Notes: generated from the sequence alone by a model not told the origin. A DNA stretch of 64,000 bases from Devosia chinhatensis (GCF_000969445.1 NZ_JZEY01000061.1:607501-671500), one strand, 5' to 3'. Counted from the stretch's first letter, positions 37,717-47,175 are shown. Program-made: numbers and translations.

Positions 37717-38387
37717 AGGAGGCTGGATTCCCTGTTCTTCAGCGCCGCGAAATATCGCCAGAACAACAGGGCCGCTGCCGAACGATGCGGCGACCAATGC
37801 TGAGCGATGCCGATCATCTCCTTGATGGTGGGCCGGGCGTCAAGGCCGAGCCCTTGGTGAACCGCCTTGAGCAGGGCCAAATCGCCAGCAGGGAAGATGT
37901 CGGGATGCCCCGCGCAGAACAACAGGTAGACCTCGGCCGTCCAGGGTCCGACGCCCTTGAGCGCCACGAGCCTTGCAATGGCCTGCTCGGCGGGCAAGCC
38001 GTCCACTTCGCTAAAGTTCAACTCGCCCGCGACCACGGCTTCGGCAACAGCCCTTAAGGACAGGAACTTACCACGGGAAAAACCCGCGCCGCGTACGCGC
38101 TCTTCGCTGAGCAACAGATAGGTCTGCGGCTCCAGGGCTCCCGGCAGAGCCTCGAAGCGGGACCAGATCGCAGCCGCGCTCTGGACCGACAATTGCTGCC
38201 CGCAGATCACCTTGGCCATGCCGGCAAAATGCTTGGGATTGATCCGTGGCTGCACCTGCCCCACTTCGGACCACACCGCCTGCAGGGCAGGAGCCTGCCG
38301 GGTCAAGGCATCCAGATGCCAGGCGACGCCATCCGGATCATCGATCCGCGGTGTCGTTTCACCTGTCAGAATGCTATGTGCACTCAA
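37713..38387 (-). CDS. DNA-3-methyladenine glycosylase II family
   Basis: About 224 residues of an AlkA-type HhH-GPD glycosylase that removes alkylated bases. KVICGQQLSVQSAAAIWSRF starts the helical core, and the HhH motif is LKGVGPWTAEVYLLF, followed by the catalytic Asp in IFPAGDLAL. The N-terminal AlkA beta domain is absent, as in the short class. No ATG fits; TTG at 38387 is the likely start, with a longer frame to 38468 as the alternative overlapping gluQRS. Confidence 0.85.
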   Translation of the reverse strand: MSAHSILTGETTPRIDDPDGVAWHLDALTRQAPALQAVWSEVGQVQPRINPKHFAGMAKVICGQQLSVQSAAAIWSRFEALPGALEPQTYLLLSEERVRGAGFSRGKFLSLRAVAEAVVAGELNFSEVDGLPAEQAIARLVALKGVGPWTAEVYLLFCAGHPDIFPAGDLALLKAVHQGLGLDARPTIKEMIGIAQHWSPHRSAAALLFWRYFAALKNRESSLL

Positions 38388-38408
38388 GTTCCAACCCCAG
38401 AAACAGCC

Positions 38409-39254
38409 ATGTCCCCGCCTCGTCTCCGTTTCGCTCCAAGCCCCAATGGCTATCTTCACCTGGGACACGCGCTATCCGCGCTGGTCACCTGGGATGCTGC
38501 CTATAAACTTGGAGGCACCGCCAGTTTGCGCATAGAGGACATCGACCTGGCCCGGTGTAAACCCGGTTTTACCGAGGCCATCGTGGAGGACCTGCATTGG
38601 TTGGGGCTAACTTGGCCGGAGCCGGTTCTGCTCCAGTCCGACAGGTTCGAGCTTTACGCGGACGCGGCAAACAGCCTGCGGTCGGCGGACCTGCTCTATC
38701 CGTGCTTCTGCACCCGCACCCAGATCAGCGAAACAGCCACGGCCACCGATCCTGACGGTGCACCGCTCTATCCGGGCACTTGCCGCCATCTCTCCAATGC
38801 CGAGCGGATCGAACGTCTGGAACGCGGCGATCCGGTGCAGTTCCGGCTCGACACTGAGGCGGCGCAGCGCCGCACGGGCATGCTGACTTATACCCGGATT
38901 GGACCCAGCATCCTCGACCGGCCGCAAATCCGCTATGCCCGGCCCGAGTGGTGGGGCGACGTAGTGGTCCAGCGCAAGGATGTTCCCACATCTTATCACC
39001 TGAGCGTAGTGGTGGACGATGCCGCCCAAGGGATTAGTCATGTGACGCGCGGCCGGGATCTCGAGGCGGCGACGGACATTCACGTACTGCTGCAAATGCT
39101 GCTCGGCCTGCCCACGCCCCTCTATCATTTCCACCGTCTTTTAAAGGATGACGCCGGAGAAAAACTCTCCAAGTCGCGTGGCTCGGTCAGCCTGCGCGAC
39201 TATAGGGCCAAGGGCTGGACACCCGAGGATGTCCGCCGCGCCGTCGGGTTCTAG
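38409..39254 (+). CDS. gluQRS: glutamyl-Q tRNA(Asp) synthetase
   Basis: A 281-residue truncated GluRS paralogue that attaches glutamate to queuosine 34 of tRNA-Asp. The HIGH-like motif is FAPSPNGYLHLGHALSA and the KMSKS-like motif is KLSKSRG near residue 248; the anticodon-binding domain of GluRS is absent. Zinc ligands are seen as YPCFCTR and YPGTCRH. It is divergent from the DNA glycosylase. Confidence 0.92.
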   Translation: MSPPRLRFAPSPNGYLHLGHALSALVTWDAAYKLGGTASLRIEDIDLARCKPGFTEAIVEDLHWLGLTWPEPVLLQSDRFELYADAANSLRSADLLYPCFCTRTQISETATATDPDGAPLYPGTCRHLSNAERIERLERGDPVQFRLDTEAAQRRTGMLTYTRIGPSILDRPQIRYARPEWWGDVVVQRKDVPTSYHLSVVVDDAAQGISHVTRGRDLEAATDIHVLLQMLLGLPTPLYHFHRLLKDDAGEKLSKSRGSVSLRDYRAKGWTPEDVRRAVGF

Positions 39255-40195
39255 GCGGCCCGTCGGGCCTCGATGATATCGCTCACCGTTATCGCCACGG
39301 CCGTCTCCAGATCGGTGGCAAATCCGTCGCCCAAGAGCGCGTCCAGCCGGGGATCGACCAGCGCCATTTCATGGGTCCAGAGATAGCGCATGTCGCAGAG
39401 ATCGCGCAGAACCGGGTTGACGACACCCATGAGCCGCAGCATCCACCACGGAAACGGACCGATCCTGCCCTTTTGACCAACGTGCCGCGCGATGGCCGTC
39501 ATGATTTCGCCATGGGTGACAAAATGCCCGGCGAAATGAAAGGTCTCGAAGTTTGCAAAGGTCCTGCGCGCCTCGGCGAGGCGAACCATGGCCCGGGCCA
39601 GGTCAGGCAGATAGGCCCAGGCATGGTGCAGGCCGAGCTCACCCAGGTGATAGAGGCGCCCCTTGGCGTGGTTCATGAGGATGGCCTCGCCGAACCACCC
39701 CATCGTGGTCCCAGACCCGAAGAAATCCCCCGCCCGCAGGATGATCGCCTGAATGTCGTCTCGAGCGGCATCCGCGAGCATCGTCTCAAGGCGGATGCGG
39801 ATAGCGCCACGTTCTGTTTCGGCGCTTTGCCGAAGCGTAGGCGGGATGATCCTGTCACTGGCGCGATAATTGTAGATCGTGCCAGGATAGAGCACTGTCT
39901 TGCCGCTGCCGACCAAGGCATCGAGGACCGTTTGCAGCTGCCCTTCCGCCCGACCATCGCCCCAAAGATCGTATCGCAGGTGCAGGCCATTGACCACGAC
40001 ATCGGCGTGCGCCGTTGCCGCCCTGACCACATCGACATCATCGGCATTGCCAGCCACAAAGCGCGTCCCCGCGACCGGTTTTCTATTGGCTCGTCCCAGA
40101 CCCGTGACATCCCAGCCTGCATCGCGAAATGCAATCATGGCAGCGTGCCCGAGATGACCATTGCACCCCAGAATTGTGACTCTGGCATCGCCCAT
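39251..40195 (-). CDS. NAD-dependent epimerase/dehydratase-like protein
   Basis: A 314-residue extended SDR protein. The Rossmann loop is ILGCNGHLGHAA at about 8-19, and RAGDFFGSG is the usual mid-domain motif. The Tyr-x3-Lys catalytic pair is not kept in canonical form: the region reads YPGTIYNYRASDRI. It may therefore be a binder or reductase rather than an epimerase. Divergent from a LysR gene that likely controls it; ends convergent with gluQRS (4-nt overlap). Confidence 0.8.
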   Translation of the reverse strand: MGDARVTILGCNGHLGHAAMIAFRDAGWDVTGLGRANRKPVAGTRFVAGNADDVDVVRAATAHADVVVNGLHLRYDLWGDGRAEGQLQTVLDALVGSGKTVLYPGTIYNYRASDRIIPPTLRQSAETERGAIRIRLETMLADAARDDIQAIILRAGDFFGSGTTMGWFGEAILMNHAKGRLYHLGELGLHHAWAYLPDLARAMVRLAEARRTFANFETFHFAGHFVTHGEIMTAIARHVGQKGRIGPFPWWMLRLMGVVNPVLRDLCDMRYLWTHEMALVDPRLDALLGDGFATDLETAVAITVSDIIEARRAA

Positions 40196-40275
40196 CGAAA
40201 CCTCCTGAACTTGTTCACGAGGAAGATGATCGATACGCTCTTCAATACCTATTGGCAGATTTCAGGGGCCAGACA

Positions 40276-40287
40276 TTCATAAATGAA
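40276..40287. promoter_or_regulatory. palindrome over the LysR start
   Basis: TTCATAAATGAA is a perfect 12-bp palindrome covering the LysR ATG, a possible autoregulatory site. It is short enough to be chance. Confidence 0.25.
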
Positions 40288-41197
40288 TAGAGAGCCACAT
40301 TGGGCCCTTTGGCGGAGTTTCGCGGCAGTGGTCGAGCAGGGCTCACTATCTGGCGCAGCACGAACAATCGGTTTGAGTCAGCCCACGATCGGCCGGCATA
40401 TTGAAACCCTTGAGGCCGATCTCGGACTCGCTCTATTCGAACGCAGCCTGACGGGGCTGAAGCCCAATGCTGCCGCGCTGCGGCTTTATGAGCCGGTGAA
40501 GAAGGCGCGCTCAAGCCTGGCCGAGGCGACAATTCTTGCCGAAGGCGCACAGCACGAGGAAGTGGGGACTGTGCGCATCACGGCAAGCGTGATGATGTCA
40601 AACTATACGTTGCCACTCATCCTTACTGATATCCGGAGGCTTTACCCCCAGATCGCCATCGAAATCATCCCTTCCGATTCGGCCGAAAACCTGCTGATGC
40701 GGGAAGCCGACATCGCCATTCGCATGTTCAGGCCGACCCAACTGGAACTGGTGACCCGGTTTCTTGGCAATATTCCGCTTGTCGCAATTGCCCACCAGAG
40801 CTACCTCGAGCGGCGGGGCATGCCGCAGGGCATTTCGGATCTGTGGACCCACGACCTTATCGGCTTTGATCGCTCGGACGCCATGATCCGCCATGCCCAA
40901 ACTCTGGGTTTCGATCTGTCCCGGGATAATTTCATCCTGAGGTCGGATGATCAGGCCCATCTGTGGGAACTCATCCGTGCTGGTCTCGGCATCGGTTTTG
41001 GACAGCTCAATCTCGCCCGCCGGACCGAGGGCCTGGTCGTCCTTCCGATCGACATGCAGATAAAGCCGTTGCCGGTCTGGCTGACCACGCACAGGGAATT
41101 GTTCACGTCCCATCGCATCCGTGCCATTTATGACGCAGTGGCAGCCGGCCTCGATGCCTATATCAATGGGGCAACCGCGTCGTCATCACCCCGTTGA
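40283..41197 (+). CDS. LysR-family transcriptional regulator
   Basis: A 304-residue LysR regulator. The winged helix occupies about 5-62 (EQGSLSGAARTIGLSQPTIG). The effector domain follows from about 90 (VGTVRITASVMMSNYTLPLI) to the end. Divergent arrangement with the SDR gene implies control of that gene. Effector unknown. Confidence 0.92.
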   Translation: MNREPHWALWRSFAAVVEQGSLSGAARTIGLSQPTIGRHIETLEADLGLALFERSLTGLKPNAAALRLYEPVKKARSSLAEATILAEGAQHEEVGTVRITASVMMSNYTLPLILTDIRRLYPQIAIEIIPSDSAENLLMREADIAIRMFRPTQLELVTRFLGNIPLVAIAHQSYLERRGMPQGISDLWTHDLIGFDRSDAMIRHAQTLGFDLSRDNFILRSDDQAHLWELIRAGLGIGFGQLNLARRTEGLVVLPIDMQIKPLPVWLTTHRELFTSHRIRAIYDAVAAGLDAYINGATASSSPR

Positions 41198-41204
41198 GGC
41201 AGAT

Positions 41205-41408
41205 ATGGAAACGCTTCTCAATATCGGCATCGCCCTGGCGCTGCTTTTCGTCGTCATCGTGCTGGGCATGGGCCTTTGGAACATGCTCAAGGGCGGGCCA
41301 GGCAATACCAGCCAGCGCCTGATGCGCCTGCGCGTCATCGGCCAGGCCGTAGCACTGGCACTGCTCTTGGGCGCCCTGTTCCTCTTCGGCGGCAATCGGC
41401 CGGTCTGA
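41205..41408 (+). CDS. twin-transmembrane protein, HIG1-like
   Basis: A 67-residue protein with two hydrophobic helices (about 5-26 and 44-63) joined by a basic turn, RLMRLRVIGQ. This matches the hypoxia-induced-gene-1 type small proteins of alphaproteobacteria, homologues of respiratory supercomplex factors. It is followed after 7 bp by the cobalamin adenosyltransferase gene, a pairing often seen in this order. Confidence 0.8.
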   Translation: METLLNIGIALALLFVVIVLGMGLWNMLKGGPGNTSQRLMRLRVIGQAVALALLLGALFLFGGNRPV

Positions 41409-41415
41409 ACGCATC

Positions 41416-42012
41416 ATGGTCAAGCTCAACAAGATCTATACCCGCACCGGCGACCAGGGCACGACCGGGCTCGTTCGCGGTCCGCGTCGCACCAAGCATG
41501 ATCTGCGGATCGAAAGCTATGGCACCGTCGAGGAAGCCAACGCCTTTGTTGGCCAGGCCCGCCTGGCTGCGGCTGCGCTCCCTGAAATCGATGCGGTGCT
41601 GCTGCGCATCCAGAACGATCTCTTCGATGTGGGATCGGACCTCGCAACGCCCGGCCGCGATGCCGCTGACGCGGAATACCCAAGCCTGCGTATCCGGGCA
41701 GTACAGACCGACTGGCTCGAAAGCCAGATCGATCGCTTCAACGCCGACCTCGCCCCGCTCAATAGCTTTATCCTTCCCGGCGGCACCCCGCTGTCCACCG
41801 CCCTTCACATCGCCCGCACGATTGTGCGCCGTGCCGAAAGGCTTGTTTCTGCGCTTCTCGAAGCCGAGCCCGAAACCAGTGCGGAAACCCTGCGCTATCT
41901 CAACAGGCTGTCGGACTTGCTCTTCGTCCTGTGCCGAACGGCAAACGACAATGGGGTTTCCGATGTTCTTTGGGTACCGGGCAATTTCGGAGACGTCGCC
42001 AAACCCGACTGA
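41416..42012 (+). CDS. cob(I)alamin adenosyltransferase, PduO type
   Basis: A 198-residue enzyme that makes adenosylcobalamin from ATP and cob(I)alamin. The ATP loop KIYTRTGDQGTTGL is at 6-19. The five-helix bundle carries DLFDVGSDLATPG and the conserved ARTIVRRAERLV helix. No other cobalamin genes are in the window, so it likely serves salvage for a B12 enzyme elsewhere. Confidence 0.92.
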   Translation: MVKLNKIYTRTGDQGTTGLVRGPRRTKHDLRIESYGTVEEANAFVGQARLAAAALPEIDAVLLRIQNDLFDVGSDLATPGRDAADAEYPSLRIRAVQTDWLESQIDRFNADLAPLNSFILPGGTPLSTALHIARTIVRRAERLVSALLEAEPETSAETLRYLNRLSDLLFVLCRTANDNGVSDVLWVPGNFGDVAKPD

Positions 42013-42038
42013 TCGCCTGCCCATCCCGGAGACGGCCC

Positions 42039-42722
42039 CTGTTCCTGCCGCTGCACGATAGCAATCCCATTCGTCATGTCGATTTTCCCATCGTCAATTA
42101 TGGGCTGATCGGCCTGACCATTCTCGTCTTCCTCATCCAATCGAGCCTGCCGCCCAGCGGGTTCGACCAGGCGGCGATCAATTTCGGCATGATTCCCATC
42201 GTCGTGCGCGACCTTTATCCGCAGCCACTGCCCTGGCTTCCGGACTGGGCGACGCTGGTTACCTATGCATTTCTTCATGCCGATTGGCTGCATCTTTTGA
42301 CCAATATGCTGTTTCTCTGGGTGTTCGGCGACAACATCGAAGATGCCTTGGGGCACATAAAATACTTTGTATTCTACCTCACCTGCGCCGCCGCCGCGGC
42401 GGGCCTGCATCTCCTGTTCAACCTTTCCGGCAATGGCCCGCTCATTGGTGCATCAGGGGCAGTGGCGGGCGTCATGGGTGCCTACGTCCTGCTCTACCCA
42501 CATGCGCGCGTTTTCGTACTCGCCCGCATTGTCTGGTTTATCCCCCTGCCCGTCCCGGCTTTCTGGATGCTGGGCTTCTGGATCGCCTCGCAATTTTTCT
42601 ACGTGCTGGTAGGTGCCGACGATGGTGTGGCGTGGTGGGCCCATATTGGCGGCTTCATCGCCGGCCTGGTTCTGGCACCGCTCCTGCGCCGACCCGGCGT
42701 GCGCCTGTTCGCCGGCCGCTGA
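42039..42722 (+). CDS. rhomboid-family intramembrane serine protease, probable CTG start
   Basis: A 227-residue rhomboid. Active-site serine is in GASGAVAGVMGAY and the histidine in AHIGGFIAGLVL; six hydrophobic helices are seen. Relatives begin M-FLPLHD; here the matching codon is CTG, followed by FLPLHDSN, with GGAG 7 nt before it. No ATG, GTG or TTG lies in frame between the previous stop and a methionine well inside the protein. The cobalamin gene stop is 26 bp upstream, so coupling is likely. Confidence 0.85.
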   Translation: MFLPLHDSNPIRHVDFPIVNYGLIGLTILVFLIQSSLPPSGFDQAAINFGMIPIVVRDLYPQPLPWLPDWATLVTYAFLHADWLHLLTNMLFLWVFGDNIEDALGHIKYFVFYLTCAAAAAGLHLLFNLSGNGPLIGASGAVAGVMGAYVLLYPHARVFVLARIVWFIPLPVPAFWMLGFWIASQFFYVLVGADDGVAWWAHIGGFIAGLVLAPLLRRPGVRLFAGR

Positions 42723-42811
42723 GCCTTTGACCATAAATACCAGATCGAAACGCAAGCCTTTGTTTACGGACGAAACTTAGGATTACGCCCGTACGATCAA
42801 GGATCACGATC

Positions 42812-42994
42812 TTGGATATCGATCTCTCCATGCAGATGCTGGCCGCGCGCACTGCCGCGACGAGCAATTCCCTGCAGGTCGCGATCGTGAAGAAATCCCA
42901 CGAGATGCAGACCGAACTGCTCGAGACGCTGATGCAGACTGCATTGAGCGCCCCCCCTCCCGGCCAAGGCACCAAGGTCGATAAGCTGGCGTGA
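42812..42994 (+). CDS. YjfB-like putative motility protein
   Basis: A 60-residue protein: MDIDLSMQMLAARTAATSNS, then a helix VAIVKKSHEMQTELLETLMQ. This matches the small YjfB family annotated as putative motility proteins, of unknown mechanism. The start is TTG with AAGGA 8 nt ahead. It lies alone between the rhomboid gene and hisC; the 89-bp gap before it shows no clear promoter. Confidence 0.65.
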   Translation: MDIDLSMQMLAARTAATSNSLQVAIVKKSHEMQTELLETLMQTALSAPPPGQGTKVDKLA

Positions 42995-43109
42995 GCCCTG
43001 TACGCAGGCAAGGCGGGATCCACGTGCTCCCACCCAATAGAAGTTTTGCCTTTGACCGGCGCATTCACTATGGTCCGCGCGGCTCTCCCCTGCCCAGTTG
43101 AAGTCCGCC

Positions 43110-44204
43110 ATGTCCAGTTTCACCCGCCCGACGCCGCAACCCGGCATTCTCGAAATTGCAGCCTACATGCCGGGAAAGTCCGGTAAGCCGGGCAGCAAGG
43201 CCGTCAAGCTCTCCGCCAATGAATCCCCCCTCGGCGCCAGCCCCAAGGCTGTCGAAGCCTTTGCCAGCGCGGCCCAGCAGCTGGAGATCTATCCCGAAGG
43301 CTCGTCCCGTCTGTTGCGCGAGGCGCTTGGCGAGGTTCATGGCATCGACCCGGCAAGCATCGTCTGCGGCAACGGCTCGGACGACCTGCTGCATCTTCTG
43401 GCGCAGATCTATCTTGGCGAAGGCGATGAAGCGGTGATGAACCGCTATGGCTTCTCGGTCTATCCCATCGTGACGCGGGCCGCAGGCGCGCGCATCGTTA
43501 TGGTCGATGAACGCGACTATCATGCCGATGTCGACGCCTTGCTGGCAGCTGTCACCCCGCGCACAAAAGTCGTCTGGCTGGCCAATCCCAACAATCCCAC
43601 CGGGACCTATCTTTCCGACGCTGAAGTGCGTCGTCTTCACGCTGGATTGCGGCCCGACATCCTGCTCGTGGTCGACAGCGCCTATGCCGAATATGTCACC
43701 GCTGCCGATTATTCCGTAGGACTGGATCTCGTGCGCCAATACGACAATGTCGTGATGGTGCGAACCTTTTCCAAGATGGGCTTGGCCGCGGCGCGCATCG
43801 GCTGGATGGTGGGACCCGATCACGTGATCGACGCCGTCCATCGCATCCGCGGACCCTTCAATGTCAACCTGCCTGCTCAGCTGGCCGGCGCTGCGGCGGT
43901 CCGCGACGTCGAATTCACCCAGCGTCTCAAGGAGCATAATGCGCGCTGGCGCGACTGGCTCACCGAGCGGCTTTCGGGCAATGCCATGCGGGCCATCCCC
44001 AGTCAGGCCAATTTCGTCATGGTGCTGTTCGAAACCGATCAGGCCGCGGCACAGGCCTTCGCGTCGCTGGCGGACGGAGGCTATATCGTACGCGAAATCG
44101 GTGCCTCCTATGGCATCCATAACGGCCTGCGCATCTCGATCGGCACCGAGGAGGCCATGCGCGCCGTGGTGGAAATCCTGAGCTCCCTGGAGCAGCGCTC
44201 ATGA
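43110..44204 (+). CDS. hisC: histidinol-phosphate/aromatic aminotransferase
   Basis: A 364-residue PLP enzyme. KLSANESPLGASPKAVEAF starts the domain, ANPNNPTGTYLS is the substrate loop, and the PLP lysine is in TFSKMGLAAARIGW. Located directly before prephenate dehydrogenase with a 4-nt overlap, so it probably acts mostly in tyrosine/phenylalanine synthesis as well as on histidinol phosphate. Confidence 0.93.
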   Translation: MSSFTRPTPQPGILEIAAYMPGKSGKPGSKAVKLSANESPLGASPKAVEAFASAAQQLEIYPEGSSRLLREALGEVHGIDPASIVCGNGSDDLLHLLAQIYLGEGDEAVMNRYGFSVYPIVTRAAGARIVMVDERDYHADVDALLAAVTPRTKVVWLANPNNPTGTYLSDAEVRRLHAGLRPDILLVVDSAYAEYVTAADYSVGLDLVRQYDNVVMVRTFSKMGLAAARIGWMVGPDHVIDAVHRIRGPFNVNLPAQLAGAAAVRDVEFTQRLKEHNARWRDWLTERLSGNAMRAIPSQANFVMVLFETDQAAAQAFASLADGGYIVREIGASYGIHNGLRISIGTEEAMRAVVEILSSLEQRS

Positions 44205-45172
44205 GTGTCCATTTCCGCAAGCTTGCCCTGATCGGCATCGGCCTGATCGGATCGTCTATCGCCTTGGCGGCGCGACGGCAGGGCCTGGTTGATGTCATTT
44301 CGATCGCCACCCGCCGCCACGACACACTCGAAGAAGCTCGCAGCCTGGGTCTGGGTGACATCTACACACTCGATGCATCTGAGGCGGTGCGCGACGCCGA
44401 TCTGGTTATTCTTTGCGCACCCGTGGGTGCCTATGGCGCTCTTGCGGAAGCTATTGGCCCGGCGCTCGCCAAGGGCGCGATCCTGTCTGATGTCGGCTCA
44501 GTCAAGGAGCATGTGCTTAAGGTCGTGGGACCTCATGTCCCCGAAGGGGTGGAATTCATTCCCGGCCACCCCCTTGCGGGCACGGAGCATTCCGGCCCGT
44601 CTGCGGGTTTTGCAGAACTGTTTGCCGGCCGTTGGTGTGTTCTCACCCCCGGCCCCGAGATCTCCCCAAGCCAGACCGAAAGGCTCGCCGCCTTCTGGCG
44701 CGCAATGGGCAGCGATGTCGAATGCATGGACGCTGCGCATCACGACATGGTCCTTGCCATCACCAGCCACGTGCCGCACCTGATTGCCTATAACATCGTG
44801 GGTACGGTGGCCGATCTCGAAGCCGATACCAAGTCGGAAGTGATCAAGTTTTCCGCATCCGGTTTCCGCGATTTCACACGCATCGCTGCCTCCGACCCGG
44901 TCATGTGGCGCGACGTCTTCCTGACCAATCGCGATGCAGTGCTCGAAATGCTGGGACGGTTCAACGAGGACCTGTCGCGCCTGCAGCGGGCCGTGCGCAC
45001 CGGCGACGGGCCCGCGCTCGAAGCCCTGTTTACCCGCACCCGCACCATCAGGCGCTCCATCATCAATGCCGGTCAGGAAACCGCAGCAGCCGATTTTGGT
45101 CGACCGCACGACACCCCGCCCCCCGTCGAGCCTTTGATCGTTCGCGACCATGGCGGCGGCGACGACGCCTGA
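44201..45172 (+). CDS. tyrC: prephenate/cyclohexadienyl dehydrogenase
   Basis: A 323-residue NAD(P)-dependent enzyme of tyrosine synthesis. The Rossmann loop ALIGIGLIGSSIALAAR is at 9-25. SDVGSVKEHV and FIPGHPLAGTEHSGP carry the substrate and catalytic histidine motifs. The C-terminal helical domain is complete, without an ACT domain. Translationally coupled to hisC, which supplies the amino transfer step. Confidence 0.92.
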   Translation: MSVHFRKLALIGIGLIGSSIALAARRQGLVDVISIATRRHDTLEEARSLGLGDIYTLDASEAVRDADLVILCAPVGAYGALAEAIGPALAKGAILSDVGSVKEHVLKVVGPHVPEGVEFIPGHPLAGTEHSGPSAGFAELFAGRWCVLTPGPEISPSQTERLAAFWRAMGSDVECMDAAHHDMVLAITSHVPHLIAYNIVGTVADLEADTKSEVIKFSASGFRDFTRIAASDPVMWRDVFLTNRDAVLEMLGRFNEDLSRLQRAVRTGDGPALEALFTRTRTIRRSIINAGQETAAADFGRPHDTPPPVEPLIVRDHGGGDDA

Positions 45173-45181
45173 ACCCGGGAT

Positions 45182-46153
45182 CTAGAAGAGCGGCTCGAGC
45201 TGGGCAATGGGCACCAGGCCCGAGGAAAGGCTTCCACCGGCAAAATTGAGCTGGTTGGCATGCCGTCCGTTTGGCCCGGGCACGCCCAGAACCAGAGTCC
45301 GCCAGGGCTCCTCGATCAGGGGGCCGATCCGTTCAGCCACACCGATGGAATCGATAGTGATCGCGCCTTCCGGATAACCCTGCGCGTCCAACGCCAACCG
45401 GCCACTGGCGCTAAGATCGGAGGTTGCGTCGCTGGCTCTCATGGCCACGAGATTGAGTGATCCGCCGGCTTGCTGCCAGTCGGGAAGGAAGGGCACCAAA
45501 CCCCAATTGCGAACGTCGTCAGGTAGCCCATCGATCTCTGCCTCGATTTCCGCATTTGCGGCTTCGATGGCAATAGCGGGGGCCACGACCGCGTCGAAAC
45601 GAGCAAAGAGCGCTAGCGCAGACCGACGGGCCTCTTGATTGTGGCGCTCCGCAATGTCCAGCAGATGCACTTCAACGTGTGGGCTGGACGCGATCATGCT
45701 CGTGCCAAAGAGGCTGTCGGACCAGGCGAGGTCGTCCCCCACGATCGAAAGACGCGCGATGCGCCAGTTTTCGAGGCGCATGCTGGCATTGAGATCAGTC
45801 CAGGAAATGTCCTGCCGCATGCCTGTGAACGCGTCCGAAATCTGCGCTGGGCCATTGGCCGAGGCAAGGACATGATTGGGCCTGTAGGCCATGGCGCTGG
45901 CGCGCCAAGCAGGCAGCGCGATCAGCATATCGCCCGACACCAGGGTCGCGCCCCTGCATTCCAGCTCGAAGCGAAACGGAAAGCCGCCCGTCGATAAGGT
46001 TTCGCAAGTCAACCGCGGCGCGGTTTCGCCATCCGCCAGGGCCATGATGTCAACTTGCTGGCGGATCTGCCCGGCGATGAAATACCAGGCCGCACTCCAG
46101 CCCAGAACGACGACAAGCACGATTGCGCCAAGAATGATGATTCGCTTCTTCAT
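45182..46153 (-). CDS. DUF2125 protein
   Basis: A 323-residue envelope protein: an N-terminal membrane segment at about 4-26 (IIILGAIVLVVVLGWSAAWY) followed by a periplasmic DUF2125 domain with the family motif GGFPFRFELECRG near 57-69. DUF2125 is an alphaproteobacterial family of unknown function with large beta structure. ATG at 46153 has AAGGGG close by; a 48-residue longer frame is not needed. Confidence 0.85.
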   Translation of the reverse strand: MKKRIIILGAIVLVVVLGWSAAWYFIAGQIRQQVDIMALADGETAPRLTCETLSTGGFPFRFELECRGATLVSGDMLIALPAWRASAMAYRPNHVLASANGPAQISDAFTGMRQDISWTDLNASMRLENWRIARLSIVGDDLAWSDSLFGTSMIASSPHVEVHLLDIAERHNQEARRSALALFARFDAVVAPAIAIEAANAEIEAEIDGLPDDVRNWGLVPFLPDWQQAGGSLNLVAMRASDATSDLSASGRLALDAQGYPEGAITIDSIGVAERIGPLIEEPWRTLVLGVPGPNGRHANQLNFAGGSLSSGLVPIAQLEPLF

Positions 46154-46291
46154 GGCCCCTTCATATCGCTCTGCATCCGCCGTCAGAAGCGGGTTTTCAA
46201 TCTGGCGCGGCAATGCGACCAAATCGGGATGAGCAGGGGCTTTGCGGATCGCGCGCAATAGGGCAGGCTTGGGCTGATTTGGGCAGGGATC

Positions 46292-46840
46292 ATGCAATCA
46301 GACGCAAACGACAGTTTTTGGGTTTTTGGATACGGTTCGCTGATCTGGAATCCGGGCTTTGAGTTCGTCGGTGCCCAGCCGGGCCTCTTGCACGGGGCCC
46401 ATCGCGCGCTGTCCATCATTTCGCATCATTATCGGGGCACCCCCGAACGACCCGGACTGGTCTTCGGTTTGGTGCGTGGCGGATCGTGCCGAGGCATAGC
46501 GTTCGAAATCGCACCTAAGAACTGGGCCGCAACGCGCGCCTATCTGCACGCGCGGGAAATGGTGACCTCGGTTTATCGCGATGCTATGCGGCCGGTCAGC
46601 CTGGCCGATGGCCGCCGCGTTTCGGCGCTGGCCTATCTCGTGGACGAACGGCATGAGCAGTTTGCCGGGCTGTTGAGCGTCGACCAGCAGGTCGAAATGG
46701 TACGCACTGCCCATGGCAGCGCCGGACCAAACATCGATTACGTGATCAACACCGCCCGGCACCTCGAGCAATTGGGCATACGCGACCGCAGCCTCATGAC
46801 CTTGGTGCGGGCCATTGTCGGGCCCGATCAGGCAGCCTGA
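46292..46840 (+). CDS. ChaC-like glutathione gamma-glutamylcyclotransferase
   Basis: A 182-residue ChaC protein that cleaves glutathione to 5-oxoproline and Cys-Gly. VFGYGSLIWNPGFEF at 11-25 is the family hallmark. The catalytic Glu equivalent lies in the HAREM stretch near residue 88. LVRGGSCRGIAFE is kept. It is one of two ChaC-type genes here. It ends in a 13-nt overlap with the gene on the other strand. Confidence 0.9.
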   Translation: MQSDANDSFWVFGYGSLIWNPGFEFVGAQPGLLHGAHRALSIISHHYRGTPERPGLVFGLVRGGSCRGIAFEIAPKNWAATRAYLHAREMVTSVYRDAMRPVSLADGRRVSALAYLVDERHEQFAGLLSVDQQVEMVRTAHGSAGPNIDYVINTARHLEQLGIRDRSLMTLVRAIVGPDQAA

Positions 46841-47175
46841 GCCGGCAGGGTCGCAAGGGATGTGGGCATAGCTTCTTCCAGATCCCAGCTGGCGGCATGG
46901 TGATTGACCGGCGCATCGAGACGATAGACCTGGGTGGCACAATCGAGCGCAAGACGGAACCGAACCCGGCTCGACGGATCTGCCACCAGATCATCGGCCG
47001 ACCCAACCCAAAGGACATGAGAGCCCTTGGCGATGACATAGAGATCGTCCGGCGTCATGGCGAAGCTGTCGAGGCCTTCGGCGAACAACCGATAATGGGC
47101 GCCCGAACGGCCTTGCCAGTCCATCGACCAACCGCTTCGTTTGCCCGCTCCGCGCGATCTCGTCTTCACCGTCAT
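46828..47175 (-). CDS. conserved hypothetical protein
   Basis: A 115-residue soluble protein with a basic N-terminus (VKTRSRGAGKRSGW) and a small beta-rich domain, DDLYVIAKGSHVLWVGSADD near 44-63. I recognise no named family or catalytic motif. GGGGAGAG stands about 4 nt before the ATG. It lies between ChaC and PlsC genes, 115 bp from the latter. Confidence 0.65.
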   Translation of the reverse strand: MTVKTRSRGAGKRSGWSMDWQGRSGAHYRLFAEGLDSFAMTPDDLYVIAKGSHVLWVGSADDLVADPSSRVRFRLALDCATQVYRLDAPVNHHAASWDLEEAMPTSLATLPAQAA

